Assembly (NCBI GenBank): GCA_963513935.1
Contig: OY740769.1
Span: 34,127,120 to 34,191,119 of the forward strand
Direction: 5' to 3'
Length of the DNA: 64,000 nt
Source of the DNA: Aphrophora alni
Taxonomy: Eukaryota > Arthropoda > Insecta > Hemiptera > Aphrophoridae
In this document: positions 12,872 to 25,300 of the stretch, piece after piece
Numbering within the stretch: the stretch's first letter is position 1
How the letters are laid out: every line of letters starts with the position of its first letter
Position numbers and translations under genes: made by a program
Notes under the pieces: generated by a model
What the model saw: only the letters and a program-made list of their open reading frames with translations
What the model was told of the DNA's origin: nothing
Database searches by the model: none

Positions 12872-13701
12872 GAAATATATGTATAGATTAAATCGTATGG
12901 CTAATACATATGCAAAAAACTTTAGTGATTACTTTACTACAAATTCAAAGGATAATAGGGGTTACCGTAATGTAGAAATAAATGTTTTTTTTTTTTTTAA
13001 ATTTTTATTTTAGATTCAAATGTATAAATTCTAATATTAAAGTTGGTCAGTAACATAAACTATCCAGATTACATTATTATAATTCATACGGTATATAAAG
13101 AGACGTGATTATTTAAACTGACTTCCAATTAACTATCATAAGTTAGTTTGGCCTCATATGTAAATATTTTTGGTTTAAGTTTACATCTCTTAACTCTTGA
13201 CAAAGATATGGTAAGTTATGAAAAGATAGAGATTTTTCTATGTGAACCATTTGGACTTTACCAAGTGTGTGAGCTTTGGATATCCTGGCTGGACCCACCC
13301 TGGCTTGATTTGGATTGATTGGGTGTCTATACGGCTTGAATTGTAGCTCGATTGGGACCTGTGTCGTCATAACGTTAAGGACTTGGGTGTTTTGACAATA
13401 TTAGGCTGAGGTATACATGATTTTATCATGGTTGCCAGGCCTTTTACGGCCTATAAATAGCTTCGCTGTGATTTTACTTAAGGCTTGAAAATCATGATGT
13501 ATACGCTTGTATATACTGTAGGTTAAGGCGTTCGTAACAGTAGCTTGGCTTCTAGGCTTTTGTTAGACTATAGATGGCTGACGCTTACTTTGATTTCCCC
13601 ATTCGTGGTTTAGCAATTATTTTGGCTAAACATAAGAATATTAACGTAATTTTATTAGACTATTTATGCTAGAGACCGTAGGTACTTGGTGGTATTCCAT
13701 T

Positions 13702-13918
13702 TTAAATAAAATTAAAACAACAAATTTTTTAGTATCAACCACAATGTTTTAATAGAAACTTGCCGACCATGGTTTCGCTAGTTAAAACATTGTCAAGGAC
13801 TTATACAAGAATGAAACAATAAGGTTCAGTACACAATATATACACATTATAACAATAGCTGGGTTTTCCCTTATAACCTAGATGAGAAAGGTAGAGGAAG
13901 GGAGTGGAGAGGAGGGTC
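13702..13918 (+). repeat. Left inverted terminal repeat of Penelope-like element
   Basis: This 217 bp repeat is matched almost perfectly in inverted orientation by 14428-14644. It flanks the GIY-YIG ORF directly: the stop codon lies at the inner edge of this arm. Inverted or tandem terminal repeats are a known feature of Penelope-like retroelements. Confidence 0.8.
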
Positions 13919-14344
13919 AATGACTTGACTTGGTTAATGGTTTCAAAAGTGGGGAATTACTTAAATCTAATTGTTCATTTAAAACTAACACATTTTTATT
14001 TTTAACTAATCTATTAATTTCTAAATATTCCAAAAGGTTTAATTTTTTAGATTTATTAGCTATGTGTAAAATATCAAAATTTATATTACCATGAAAATCT
14101 GAAACATTGTGTGTTTTTAAATGATTAGAAAAACTAGAGTCCTCATGTCCTAACCTCCAACTCCTGTCATGCTCACTTAATCTAGTTTTTAAATTTCTAC
14201 CAGTTTGCCCTATATAAGTAGTGTTACAAATTTTACAAGATAATTGATAGACCCCACATTTACTCATTTTTGGTATTTTATCTTTACTGTTAATTAACAA
14301 TTTACCCAAATTATTGTCTACATAAAATGCTGGTTTGCAACTTT
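13917..14344 (-). pseudogene. Penelope-like element, GIY-YIG endonuclease domain (5'-truncated)
   Basis: The minus-strand frame encodes a GIY-YIG nuclease: the GVYQL half, then CKICNTTYIGQTGR, the catalytic Arg in the GRNLKTRLSEH helix, an HLKTH phrase and the Glu in LLEYLEI. In Penelope-like elements this domain follows the reverse transcriptase on one polyprotein. Here the frame is open from about 14344 (reading SCKPAFYVDNN before the first domain residues) and ends at 13917. No reverse transcriptase lies upstream, because the inverted terminal repeat starts only 84 bases away. The domain is intact and free of stops, which suggests a fairly young copy, but the element cannot be autonomous. 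Confidence 0.85.
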
Positions 14345-14427
14345 TTATTTTTATTTATTTATTTATTTTTTAAAATTTTTTTAATTTAAACTATCGCTAT
14401 AGTTTACCCAATTTATAATTTTTTTGC

Positions 14428-14644
14428 GACCCTCCTCTCCACTCCCTTCCTCTACCTTTCTCATCTAAGTTATAAGGGAAAACCCAGCTATTGTTATAAT
14501 GTGTATATATTGTGTACTGAACCTTATTGTTTCATTCTTGTATAAGTCCTTGACAATGCTTTAGCTAGCGAAACCATGGTCGGCAAGTTTCTATTAAAAC
14601 ATTGTGGTTGATACTAAAAAATTTGTTGTTTTAATTTTATTTAA
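14428..14644 (-). repeat. Right inverted terminal repeat of Penelope-like element
   Basis: Inverted partner of 13702-13918, with only a few mismatches seen (for example ATGCTTTAGCTAGCG against ATGTTTTAACTAGCG). Confidence 0.8.
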
Positions 14645-15059
14645 TTTTATTAGGGTTATTATTTTGGAAACTGGTTTTACCCCTCAAACTTCCCACCTTA
14701 AAGTACATTTTGTTTATACCGGTTTTTAACAGTATATTTATTTCTTTACATTTTAATTAATATTGGAATACGTTTAGGCAGCAAATATTAGATAGATATT
14801 AAAATAGTTAACATATATAAACTAAATTAATTATTTCAAAGAGGGTATCAATTTATATTTCTGAACATATAATTTGTTTGTGTTATAATAAAATATAAAT
14901 TACAAAGCTATTTTACTACTATTTTTTCCATCTATACAAAAATAACATTTTCTTAGGATCCACCGTTTATAAAAAATTCAATGGACAGAAACTAGTTGAA
15001 GTTTACAATAACATATTTGATGACTTAACCTTATTGACATTTTGTTTTTCATTTTTTCA

Positions 15060-15310
15060 AACACTAATAGTTAATTTTAGCCAACTTTACCATATTCCGT
15101 TGCGCTACAGCCATTGAAAAGTCCTAGCCTCCTTAACAAAGGTCGCTCACTCTTTTTTCTCTCCAGCATTCTCTTGACATCCATCCCAGTTATATCGTTC
15201 TCACATCATTCAGCCAGTTATTTCTTGGAGGTCGTATCTAGTTCATTCTGGTTGATGTTCAAATATTTTTTAAAATCTAGATTCATCCCCCCTTTCTAAA
15301 TATCTCAGTC
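15060..15310 (-). pseudogene. Decayed tail of a retroelement ORF2
   Basis: On the minus strand a broken reading gives RPPRNNWLNDVRT, then LGWMSRECWREK and, after frameshifts, a KEARTF-like phrase. This recalls the basic tail (RPR.RW.DDV...W...A.DR..WR..V.EA) found at the end of ORF2 in several non-LTR retroelements. Stops and frameshifts are present. Weak but suggestive. Confidence 0.35.
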
Positions 15311-16299
15311 ATAGAATTTATACACGGTTTATTTTTGTTGATGTATCTAGTTCCCTAAAATCTGGAGTTCTACATTTTTCGTTACACATCACTAACGTGG
15401 TCTATACGGCTCCATGGATTTGCTGTTAGGCTTTACTTACTCATAAATTAAAAAAAAAAAAAAAAATCAGTTGCTGGACCCACACCTGGGCCAGCCTAGG
15501 TGCCGGTTAGAGATATGCCTCAGAGATAGGAGTAGTACCTGGGGAATAAAATACAAGTGACCAAAAACTACGCCTTGTAGTGAACAATGTAGTCTGCAAA
15601 GTTTACAGGAAGAACATTGATAAAAATCACCAATTTCTTCAGTATGTGGATTGGACTTTTGTGTTAACAGCTCCACACCTTAAAAAGACATTTGTTAAGA
15701 CACCAATACAAAAACGTTAGACAGATATATGGAGAAGGTTATATAGGCATTTCAAACCTCCTGATTTGCAGTTCCCACTTTACCATGATATAAAAAAGAA
15801 GAAAAAAATAAAATAAATACTACTGAGCTCACATAATTTTAAAGTGACATGAAATAACTTAAAAATAAAAATAGTGCAAATACTATGTAAAAGGATAAAT
15901 TAAAATCAGAAAAATATTGTTAAAAGAAAGAATGCAAAGAAAGAAAGAAAGAATGCATGATAAACATTTTGTGGATTTTCATAAAACTAGTCGATCCAGT
16001 TCAAGTCCATTTTTTGTGAGTCTTAACAACCAGTTTTGCTAGGTTAGGTTAGGTTCTATTTTAGCTTCAGACGGGCCGAAAATTAGAAGTCGATTTCTCT
16101 CCAGTATTTCACAAGTCAAAAGATTGTGTTTTGATTTTTAGTGTTTTGACCATACAGTCTTTATTTTAAACTACAGTGGATTAAACATAGGATATTTAAA
16201 GCGTTTTTAATTTTGAGTTTAATTTTTAATTGAACGATTCGGAGACCTCTTTGTTTACATTATTACTTACAATATATTCAACTTAAAACCACCTAGATT
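15311..16299. other. AT-rich sequence, nothing firm
   Basis: It contains an A-tract at about 15449 and AAAGAAAGAAAG simple sequence at about 15940. The minus-strand ORF 15467-15676 (Cys/His-containing, 69 codons) has no recognised domain. Confidence 0.4.
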
Positions 16300-16622
16300 G
16301 GTAGAAATAAATAGCAATAAATTTTGTGAATTGTAACACGGGAACAGAGGAAGAAAGTATAAATTTTGCAACACTGTTGACAAGTAGTTCTGATAAATCC
16401 GGCAACGTTGTATGTTTATTGTCCACTGTTTATCATGAACTGGAATAAAATGCGGCCAACCTAACGTAATAAACGCTTGCGTTAGCGTAACGCAATAGAT
16501 GTAGAAACATTATATACGTATATAGATAGCACATAATAATCTTGACCTCTCTAATAACTTCTATTCACGTCATATCGGTTTTCTGTCATTCGTCTCCACC
16601 TCCGAACTTCAATCTATCAGAG
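16300..16622. repeat. Dispersed repeat, copy 2 (paired with 9158-9480)
   Basis: See 9158-9480. The best-conserved part is 16391-16413. Confidence 0.6.
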
Positions 16623-19329
16623 GTCTTTTCCACATAATTCAACTACCTTTTCCTCGGTCTTAGTATGATTTTTCTTTCCCCTGACCTTTCTAGGAATATA
16701 TCCTTACATTATCAACCGACCGCATTCTGGATATTTAATGTTTACTAATGTCTCTAGGTCTCTGTATAACCTTCCAGTTCCTCAATCCATTTTATCCTCC
16801 ATAACCCATTTCAATTCTTTGTTCCATATATCCTTCTCAGAATTATTATTTTCCATCATTCTAACTGTCTCTGATCTCATATGTAACCACGTATATAATT
16901 AACGCCCTATAAACTCTTATTTGTGTGGTGCTACTAAATATTTTAGTTTAAAAAATGTGTTGAAAAGGAAAGAGATTCGCTAATAGTTGCTATTCGAACC
17001 TGACTATCTTAACTATCGAATTATCTTTTAAGATTTAATAGAACGTAAAGTAACTCTGACCTTATCAATATATTTTTGTCTTAATCTTCCAGTTCAAAAG
17101 GATGCGTTTACTTTTTCCAAATTTATTTCATGACTGCTACGTTGAATGCATTGACATAGAATTATTAGTGAATTCTGTTAATATGTTCCTCGTGAATTAT
17201 AACTAAATTAAAAAGTAACGTGGAGAATAAAATCTCCCTGTTGAAATCTTCTGTTTATGCAATACAAAGGGGAAAATCATTTCTGTTACGTTTCTTTACT
17301 TCTGTTATAATATAGATATAGGTCTCTCTATGGATTTGGCCATGTCTGAATGTAAAATTAAGTCATAAGTTATAATAGAAATTTATATTTTTTTATAAAA
17401 CAAAACCTTCATGTCATATTGTTCTGCTAAGCCATGGTAAAAAACAAATGTTGGAAAAATTAAAAACGAAAATACTAGTCTACTGCAACAGCGGAAATTT
17501 GGTTAAAACCCCCACCATTTAAAAATGGATTGGCTGATCCTGCCGGGGAAAAACTTGTCCAATAAATTACCAAAAACAAAATGTTACTAAACAAAATAAA
17601 GATAACAAAAACAAAATAAAGATAATTAATTAAGTTGTTCACATACTGTAATGAGTGTAGTTTCGAGTCCTGAAATAGTGTTAAATAAAAAATTGAGAAA
17701 AATAAAATAAAATACAATTTTAAGTTTTTCATATATAAGCATATCATTATTTTAATATTTTCAGGGAATTTATTTTTTAAAAATTGGGCGATAAAAATTA
17801 TTGTTTCTCATTAAAAAATAATAACTTTAAAATTAGCAGTGTGTATTTCTGAAGTTTAATTTTCATATGTATTAATTAAATTTGTAATTATATATGTTAT
17901 CGTAATATAAAATGTATAATATAAAAAATATAAACTATAGTTTTACTTCCCCACTAAGCAGGTATTTATTTCATTAACATAAAATGAGAATAATAATTAA
18001 CTGTAAGTAGGTAGGAAGTTTTGTTACATTCTGTATATAGCTCAACAGCTTTCCAAAGTTTGGTTCAAATATTGGTGTGAATTTTTTATCTCAAATGCAA
18101 AAAAAGTGATTACATCGTGAATTATGAAATAGAACAAATTGCAACTCAGTTTTTACAACAGATGAAAAATATGTTGTTTACCTTTAAATTTGTATTATTT
18201 TCCTGAAAATGTTAAAATATCATTAGGCTTATATTTGGATAAATTAAAAAATAATATAGTTTTGTTAATTTTCAGACATCCTGTATAACAACCATAACTT
18301 TGCCAACTTTTGTGATGAGCTGATGTAAAACAAAAAAAAACAAACTATTCAACGCTGGGGTAAGTGACATTTTACGTCAGTTAGAAGACGATTTAATAAC
18401 ATAAAACACACTTTTGGCAAACAGTAAATACTTCACTAAAGTTGATGGGTGAGATCTTGGTATTTACGATCATACAACGTAACAAAAGGTCTTTAATTAG
18501 ATGTATCAATTGATAAATTAAAAACGTAACCTCATTTACAAATATTTTTTAATATATCTGCTTCTTGTTGGTTCTACAAACATCTTTAAACAGCTTATAG
18601 CAAGATGTGCAGCTTTAAAAGCAGCAACTAATGTTTGAATGTATTTTTTCCGGTAAAACATAAGACTAACTTTATAAAACATATTTTACCTCATAACCTC
18701 AAAATTGGAAAAATAAATTCGTATTATAGGCACAGTGTCCAGAATTTTAGTTGAATTTAAATCAAATTAACAAATAATCTACTTAACCATTCGTTGAATT
18801 CTCAAGAATTTTTTATCTTTTATTATTAGAAAGAAGCTCAATATAACTAAACAACAAAAGGAAGGAATGGTTAAAACATATTTAATATTTTATAACAGAA
18901 GGAAGAAAGTAATATGTTAATAACAGCTGAGTCATTACTTCACTTTGAAACAAATTAAGGTATCGTTTTAAAAGATAAAGTTTAACACATATATATATAT
19001 CTAATATAAATTGTTATATAGAGTATTAAAAATTATGTCGCCATTTGTAAAGGACATTTCATTTCTAGCAGTCATGACACGCCAAACTATCCAAGAACAA
19101 CGGTGAATTTAATTACAAAGAGCCGATTCAAATACACCAAAACAAACAAAAAATATGGGTCTTTTTTATGGTAGACTATTTTGAAAGTGATCGTACTGAA
19201 TACAATATTATTATTATTGATCACAAAAGTGTCCCTTTTGTATCTAATATCCTGATTTAAAAAAAAAAAAATACTTATTCGAGATATTGGTTTTCATTTA
19301 CAGAATCCCAAAATATGTTGTACACATTT

Positions 19330-19385
<56 letters not shown>

Positions 19386-21089
19386 GGAACCTCTTTAGAT
19401 TTCACAATGATGAGTATGATGGGTGGTCATTTCATGATCGATGTAGACCTATCCATGATTGAGTTTGGACTATATTTACTCATGTACAATTTTGTATAGT
19501 TCTACAATGACGTAAGCACCTCCTACTTACAACTGTTACCTCAGCTAAATTTATACTTCTATAGTTGAATATAACACCATGAAAATTGTTGAACGTCAAC
19601 TAACCGAAGGAAAATTGAATCTGTGATGTTATGAAACATGTTCAAACAATACCCAATTAATCTGCGAACATCTTATTATTAACAATGAACTTTATGATAA
19701 CTTTAATTATAATTTTCGATAACTCCGGGTTTTAATTTTATTGTCACACTTGATTTTACGAAAATAGTTGGTAAACCGTTAAAAGTAGAATTTTCACTCA
19801 TTCCAAAAATAAAGCCAATAAGCAATACATTGATGAAAAAATACATTATATTTAAGTATAATAAAAATATATTACACAATATGCCGAAGTAGTGTATTTT
19901 GAGACAGCCAGATCAGATAATCGGAATAAAGTACTTTTCCCTTGGTTTTTGTTTAAAGGTTTAAAACCTCTCGGTCAACATAACCTTATAATAAATGGAA
20001 GAAAACAACATACAATAAAAATACCTAGTCCTCGAATACTCTAATAGCGTTAGGGTCCTGAAAGAAGACAAAGTAATCTTCTCTATTTTCGTAATGGTTT
20101 CCCTTTAAAAGAATTCACATTAATGCAAAGTACTTCCATTCGAAATAGACTGTCATCGTGCGTAAAGTAAAGAAATATTTAAAGTCTTTTTGGGCTAAAA
20201 TGGTTTAAAAACACAAATTAGAAAACAAAACAAAAAACCATCTCTTTAGTTATCAACTAGACCAATAAATCCACTGGTTAAAAAATTACTATATTTTTTG
20301 TGCATTTGCTTAAAATAAGTCTGAAATAAAAGGTTATAATGAAAATATCTTAAATAATTTAAACATGAAGTGTTTACATTTTGTTATGAAAAAAGATTCA
20401 TCCAAAAATATAAGTTGGTACGGCAAAGTTCACATTGTTTGGATAATTGTGAAAATGGTGTAGCTCACATTTAGGCTAGACTATCGCATCTCTACACAAT
20501 ATTACCGATTCAATTTTTAAAATGATAGTAACATTATTTAAACAATATATGAACACAACGTAAACTGAGTTCTTAGGTATAACTATCGGCATGTAATGCT
20601 ACATCTTCACATAAAATTTGTATTTAGTTACAAAAAAATTAATATTCGTACTTTGTACAAAAAAAATCTGTAAAAATAGCGCTGTAACATGGAACTACAA
20701 TAATATCAGCAGTTAAAAATGTACCTTTGGTGACATGTACACGCGATATCCGATAAAAAAAACAAAAAACTTTCATTATTTATATTAGTTAATTTTATTT
20801 ATCATATTTGAAACCAATCAGCTGGAATTACATACTTAAAGAAGTATTACATATTTAGTTGGCCAAATCAGCTGTTAATTTATAACAATGGAACTTTTTA
20901 ACTCCTCATTTCATGTATTAATTCGAAGTAATTGTATTGGTAAATTTTGCTAGTGCTGGTAAAGATTAAGTTGTAGGCGTAGTTGGTGAAATTTATTATT
21001 TGATGAAAAATTTGTTTCTTCGTTCATCTATTTAGTTTATTAAATTTTAAATCTTCAAATAATAACGGTTTCTTTAAATGAAACTGAAA
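16623..21089. other. AT-rich intergenic sequence with one microsatellite
   Basis: Apart from the transposon fragment at about 18055-18290 (similar to 9955-10170, ending CATCCTGTATA) and the TA microsatellite at 19332-19382, nothing is recognised. Confidence 0.45.
19332..19382. repeat. (TA)n microsatellite
   Basis: About 25 uninterrupted TA units. Confidence 0.95.
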
Positions 21090-22140
21090 AAATAACACAG
21101 TTGATGTACGGCTATGGCGACAAGAGTTCAGCCTTTACAAGATTTATATGATGTATTTAATAATAGATTTCGAAACAGAGAACCAATAAGTAAATCAATT
21201 GTTAGGAAGACAGTAAAGCGATTTGAAGAAACCGTGTACTGTAAATAAACGACCTTGCACTGGTAGATCACGAACTGTCACAACTGATACCAAGTCCAGT
21301 AGTTGTATTGCAGACTTTGAATGAAGACCCTCATTTTTCGATTAGGAAAGCCGTTGTCTAACATCACATCAGTTATTTTTCAGTTCAAAAAATTCTTCGA
21401 ACAAATAATTTTTACCCATATAAGCTACACCTGGTGCAAGAATTTTCGGAAGATGATTTTGACAGCAGAGTTGATTGTTGTGATACTGTATAGGAAAAGT
21501 TAGATATTGACGCATATTTTTCTAATTAAATAATATTATCTAATGAAACGAATTATATGTAAAATGATCAAGTGAATAAGCAAAACTGTCGAATCAGAGA
21601 TATGATAATCCCAGATGGATGATGAAAGCTAATACAACACCCTCAGAAAGTGAATATTTGGGCGGGAATCGTTGGTCTTTGTATTATAGGGCCTTTTATT
21701 TTAGACGACTTTCATACGACGACTTCTAAGACCAATAGGATTATACCAAATATCTGACAATATGATGAACAATAATTAAATAACAACGTAACAACAAGAC
21801 GGGGCACCACCTCATTATTATCTATGGGTACGGCAAATATTAAATGAACAACTTCCATATCTCTGGTTAGTTCGTAGAGGAGCCATAGAATAGCCTTCCA
21901 GGTCCCCAGTACTCTCTCCTCTGGATTACTTCTTGGGGGTACCTAAAACGTAATGTTTACAAAACCAAACCTGCTCTTGTACCACCATACATGATACAAC
22001 AAGTTACAAATGGATATTACTTTAATGTTAGCACAATGACAAGCTGTAGAAGGGAAGCCTTTCGAACATTCATTGCAGAAAGGTATGGTTTCAAAATTTA
22101 TTTCAATACTATTTTACGATCAAAAACATTACTTTAAAAT
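21090..22140 (+). pseudogene. Dead Tc1/mariner (IS630-like) transposase
   Basis: Across three frames the plus strand retains the whole order of a mariner-like transposase. There is an N-terminal helix-turn-helix part (RFRNREPISKSIVRK, then VKRFEET and RPCTGRSRTVTTDT), a phrase equivalent to the first catalytic segment now reading LSNET (Asp replaced by Asn), HPQKVNIWAGIVG, then QQDGAPPHYYLW with the second Asp, and RRGAIE-stop-PSRSPVLSPLDYF. In the last, a Trp codon has become TAG and SPDL has become SPVL. Several stops and frameshifts make it non-functional. The right end of the element may be ACCCTGTATATATATAT at about 22932. A foldback (22281-22525) is inserted downstream of the coding part. 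Confidence 0.8.
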
Positions 22141-22280
22141 TTTTAAATAAATATTGTAGTTTAAAGGAAATAAAATAAGCTGATATAAATAATGGAAGTA
22201 TCTTTTTATTTAAAAATAATATCAGCAGTTTAATTTGTTATATTAAATATTGAGCTTGACTTATGAGAAAAATTATACAG

Positions 22281-22525
22281 TACAACAAACACACAGAACA
22301 CAATTCTCATAAAAATACGCCTAAGTATCAGACGCGTTTCAACGACAAGGTCATCCTCTTCAGTGATACACGAGCTACACCAATCAAACTAATAACTATA
22401 ACTACTATAGTTATAGTTTGATTGGTGTAGCTTCTGTATCACTGAAGAGGACGACCTTGTCGTTGAAACGCGTCTGATACGTAGGCGTATTTTTTGTGAG
22501 AATTGTGTTCTGTGTGTTTGTTGTA
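22281..22525. mobile_element. Near-perfect 245 bp palindrome, Penelope-terminal-repeat-like
   Basis: The two halves are inverted copies meeting near 22404 with almost no loop and one small indel. Each half carries, outward from the centre, CTGAAGA (22442-22448 on plus), an ACGAC/GTCGT hairpin and GAAAC, then GCGTCTGATACGTAGGCGT. This is the same motif order as in the 10704-10942 foldback, and compatible with a degenerate hammerhead core. No ORF. Confidence 0.65.
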
Positions 22526-23203
22526 CAGTTTAATTTGTTGTTTAGTTGTTAATTCTTAGTTATTTTTTAATGTTATCATATCAAACCACCGTTTAAAGTT
22601 ATTTATTGGATATATTATGATTGTAAATTCAATACAATTGTTTTTGTAGAGCGTTTTACCTCATTGCATTGTTAACACGGTTAATTGCATTAACGAAAAA
22701 ACGGGGTTCATCATTGTTTTCCGTGTGAAATTTTACATTGAAGTCATGTATCATATTCCAATCTTCCCATTTAGAAAAATAAAGTTTGATTTAGTTAGGT
22801 GGATCTAAGATGGCGGACAAAAATTAAAAACCCACCAAAATGAAGATTTATTTAAACTATGTAGAACCACATTCCTTTCTGCCTCAAAATACCCTCATAT
22901 AAGACTTTAAAGCCTTTTCCATGCTTAAAAATTACCCTGTATATATATATTAGGAGATACAATATTGAAAAAATTGAATGTTTATTATTATCATATCAAA
23001 CAGTTGTTGTCATTACTATGTTCATAACAATTTTAACTGTGGATAACGATAAAAATAATCCAATACTTTTTAAAGCCTAAAATCAATATTTGTGATGATT
23101 TATCTTTCCTATATGTTGATACGGATATAAAGGGAAATTATTAGTTTAAATGAAATGTGCCTTATCGCACATACCTCCTAGAATAATCAAACAATATTAA
23201 TCC

Positions 23204-23214
23204 GTACGTGGTCT
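23204..23214 (+). promoter_or_regulatory. Shared upstream motif of gene A
   Basis: GTACGTGGTCT lies 46 bases upstream of the TATA box of gene A. GTACGTGGTTT lies 40 bases upstream of the TATA box of gene B (38983-38993). The inner TACGTG is the core bound by insect bHLH-PAS/Tango dimers such as Trachealess. Conservation between two otherwise unalike promoters is the evidence; the factor is a guess. Confidence 0.35.
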
Positions 23215-23249
23215 AGAAATTACACGTCATGATTGTCATGATATAAGTC

Positions 23250-23278
23250 TATATAAATGTAATTCCTAATATCTCATT
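23250..23278 (+). promoter_or_regulatory. Core promoter of gene A: TATA box and initiator
   Basis: TATATAAATG starts at 23250, and a TCATT initiator-like string lies at 23274-23278, giving a start at A 23276, 26 bases downstream. This is the normal TATA-to-start spacing. It predicts a 28-base 5' UTR before the ATG at 23304. Confidence 0.6.
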
Positions 23279-23303
23279 GTACAGTTGAAACAAAGAAACT
23301 AAA

Positions 23304-23357
23304 ATGGCAGATATCAAAGGAGCAGTGATTGTTTTGATACTCCTTGCTTTCGTCCAT
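23304..23357 (+). CDS. Gene A exon 1: signal peptide
   Basis: This exon encodes MADIKGAVIVLILLAFVH and is followed by a GTATGT donor, giving a phase-0 intron (23358-26746). The hydrophobic core after a short charged start is a classic secretory signal; cleavage probably falls just inside exon 2, near GSS-CC. The ATG has an AAA upstream context and is the first after the predicted transcription start. It aligns without gaps to exon 1 of gene B (MSAIQGAVYALALFAFIQ), which has the same length, phase and position, so the two genes share ancestry. Linkage to exon 2 at 26747 is inferred from phase, this paralogy and the lack of a better acceptor. An alternative acceptor at about 24111 would add only six residues before a stop. 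Confidence 0.8.
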
Positions 23358-24928
23358 GTATGTTTATTTTGACGTAAATTATAAATATCTTTTTATATAT
23401 TTGTTAATTTATGTATATTAAATGTGGTTATCTCTGTAGTGGCATAATTTTTTAAAACAAAATAACCAACTATTTTCTTTTATGGTCATATGTGGTCACT
23501 ATTACTATAAATAATTTTTTCCTCTACTTGGGAGAAAGAATTACAAGGACGGACGTTTACGACATGACATGTCTTATAAGGGAAAACGTCAGTAAGAATT
23601 CCTTTTACTAGGAGTTTTCCGGCCATTCGTGAAAGTGCACATCTTTTTTAGAGTGTTTTACAGTTTATATAAAAAAAAGTGTAACATAATCTGCATGAAG
23701 TGCTAAATTATTTAATTAGAAAATACTACGTGATAACTGTAGATATTCAAAAATAAAATATGTAACATTCTACAATCTGAATGGGAGGGGGGGGGGGGGT
23801 TGAACTAGTTGAATTTGACTGAAATGCGCCGGTTTTTATTTAGGGTTGTGTGTGTGGTTTAGTTAAATAATGCTGAAGTGTCGTCAACGGTATTGTTGTT
23901 AAAGGATGTTAAGTGTTCTCGTCAAAGCTGGTTGGTGATGTGAGTACATAGCGTAATAGAGTTTAGTCTTTTATGTTTTAAACAACATCCAATCTGTATA
24001 ACTTTTCTTCAGCCACAACAGCTAGTTTTTTTATTATAATTAGCCCTATTTGATTGCCATATGTCATTCCGAGTGGTTTAAAAAAAATCAGGTTATATTT
24101 ATCTTTCAGGTGGAAGGAACAGATCAGTAATAATTTAATTACGATGTTACAAACAAATTGATTATAAGGGTAGTAACGGTAACTTCTTTTAATTTTACAA
24201 ACTATACGTTTTATATTCTCATGACGTAATATTTTTATGCTATTTTAATTTATATTATTTTGTCAACTATACGAAAAATTATGATTTTTATCTAATAGCA
24301 TCCGGGGAAGGATATAATATGGGTACTTATGGCACTACATAAATTGCACCGAATTTCGATATAAAGGCTTCCGATATTTATAGTGAGTCAGAAAGGCGTC
24401 ATTTTGTTTTCTCATAAAGTAATATTTTGTTTCAGCTAATAAAGTTTATTTTGAAATTACACAATAATCTCTAATTCGAACCTTTTTGAACTAAGGCTGA
24501 AATTTTATTCTTAATGTGTAATATAATTTGTTAAGAGTTAACGGCCTACATAAATTTAAGGCTAACCATTTTACACCGATTACAATTCTACCGTATAACT
24601 TCCAACAAACAAATAACTACGTTGAAAGGTAAATAACATCCCGAAGACACGATCGATTTCGGGACGTAATTCATTTCAACTATCCAAATTTACTTTCAAC
24701 ATAAGTTAGAGAGATCAGACCTATTGTGCAGGTACCTGGATCTTATCAGTTATTTGTTTGGTGGAGTTTTAACTTGGCACTCTTATGTTCAATCTTGATG
24801 ATTATTGAAATAAATTACTCAAAACTAAAGACATTTTATTTTTTCGGATTTTTATTCATGTTATTTTTTCAGTACTTAATAATTTATTTACAAGTCTATA
24901 TTTTGTTTTAATACTATATTATATTGTA

Positions 24929-25300
24929 ATGAGTTGTAACAAGTGTGATAAACAAATTGTATTAATGCAGTGTCAAATTGAATTTCATCAGTGTAAGAAT
25001 GTCATCAGTGGTCAATGTGTAGAATTAACTAAATATAACATTCAGTTTATTCTAGAAAAATATGAAATCTGGAGATGTATCACTTGTGTTTAGGATCTTG
25101 GAACGAGTATGTAATCGAGTCTTCTATAAACGAGGGCAGTGTCATAAATGGATGATTTGTATGAAATGATAAAATTTGTAAAAGTCGAGAATAAACAAAC
25201 AGAAAACTTAAGTAAATCGATACAGTATTAACACGAGGAGATGAAAAAAAAAACAACAAAAAAACTAAAAAGTAGTTGGTCAATCATTAGGAAGATTTTA
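24929..25300 (+). pseudogene. Retrotransposon ORF1 relic with PHD-type finger
   Basis: From ATG 24929 to TAG 25091 the plus strand encodes 54 residues with PHD-finger-like Cys/His spacing: CNKCDKQ, MQCQIEFHQC, GQC and WRCITC. In a broken continuation a Lys/Glu/Asn-rich helix-like stretch follows (ENKQTENLSKS, HEEMKKKT). A PHD finger followed by a coiled coil is typical of ORF1 in some insect non-LTR retrotransposons. The frame is interrupted by stops. It lies inside the first intron of gene A in the same orientation, so it will be transcribed with it. Confidence 0.5.

Noticed and set aside
24111..24131. Alternative second exon for gene A (acceptor TATCTTTCAG, then VEGTDQ and stop)
   Set aside because: The acceptor is good and the phase fits, but it adds only six residues before a stop. 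It could be a minor isoform; without transcript data I keep 26747 as exon 2.
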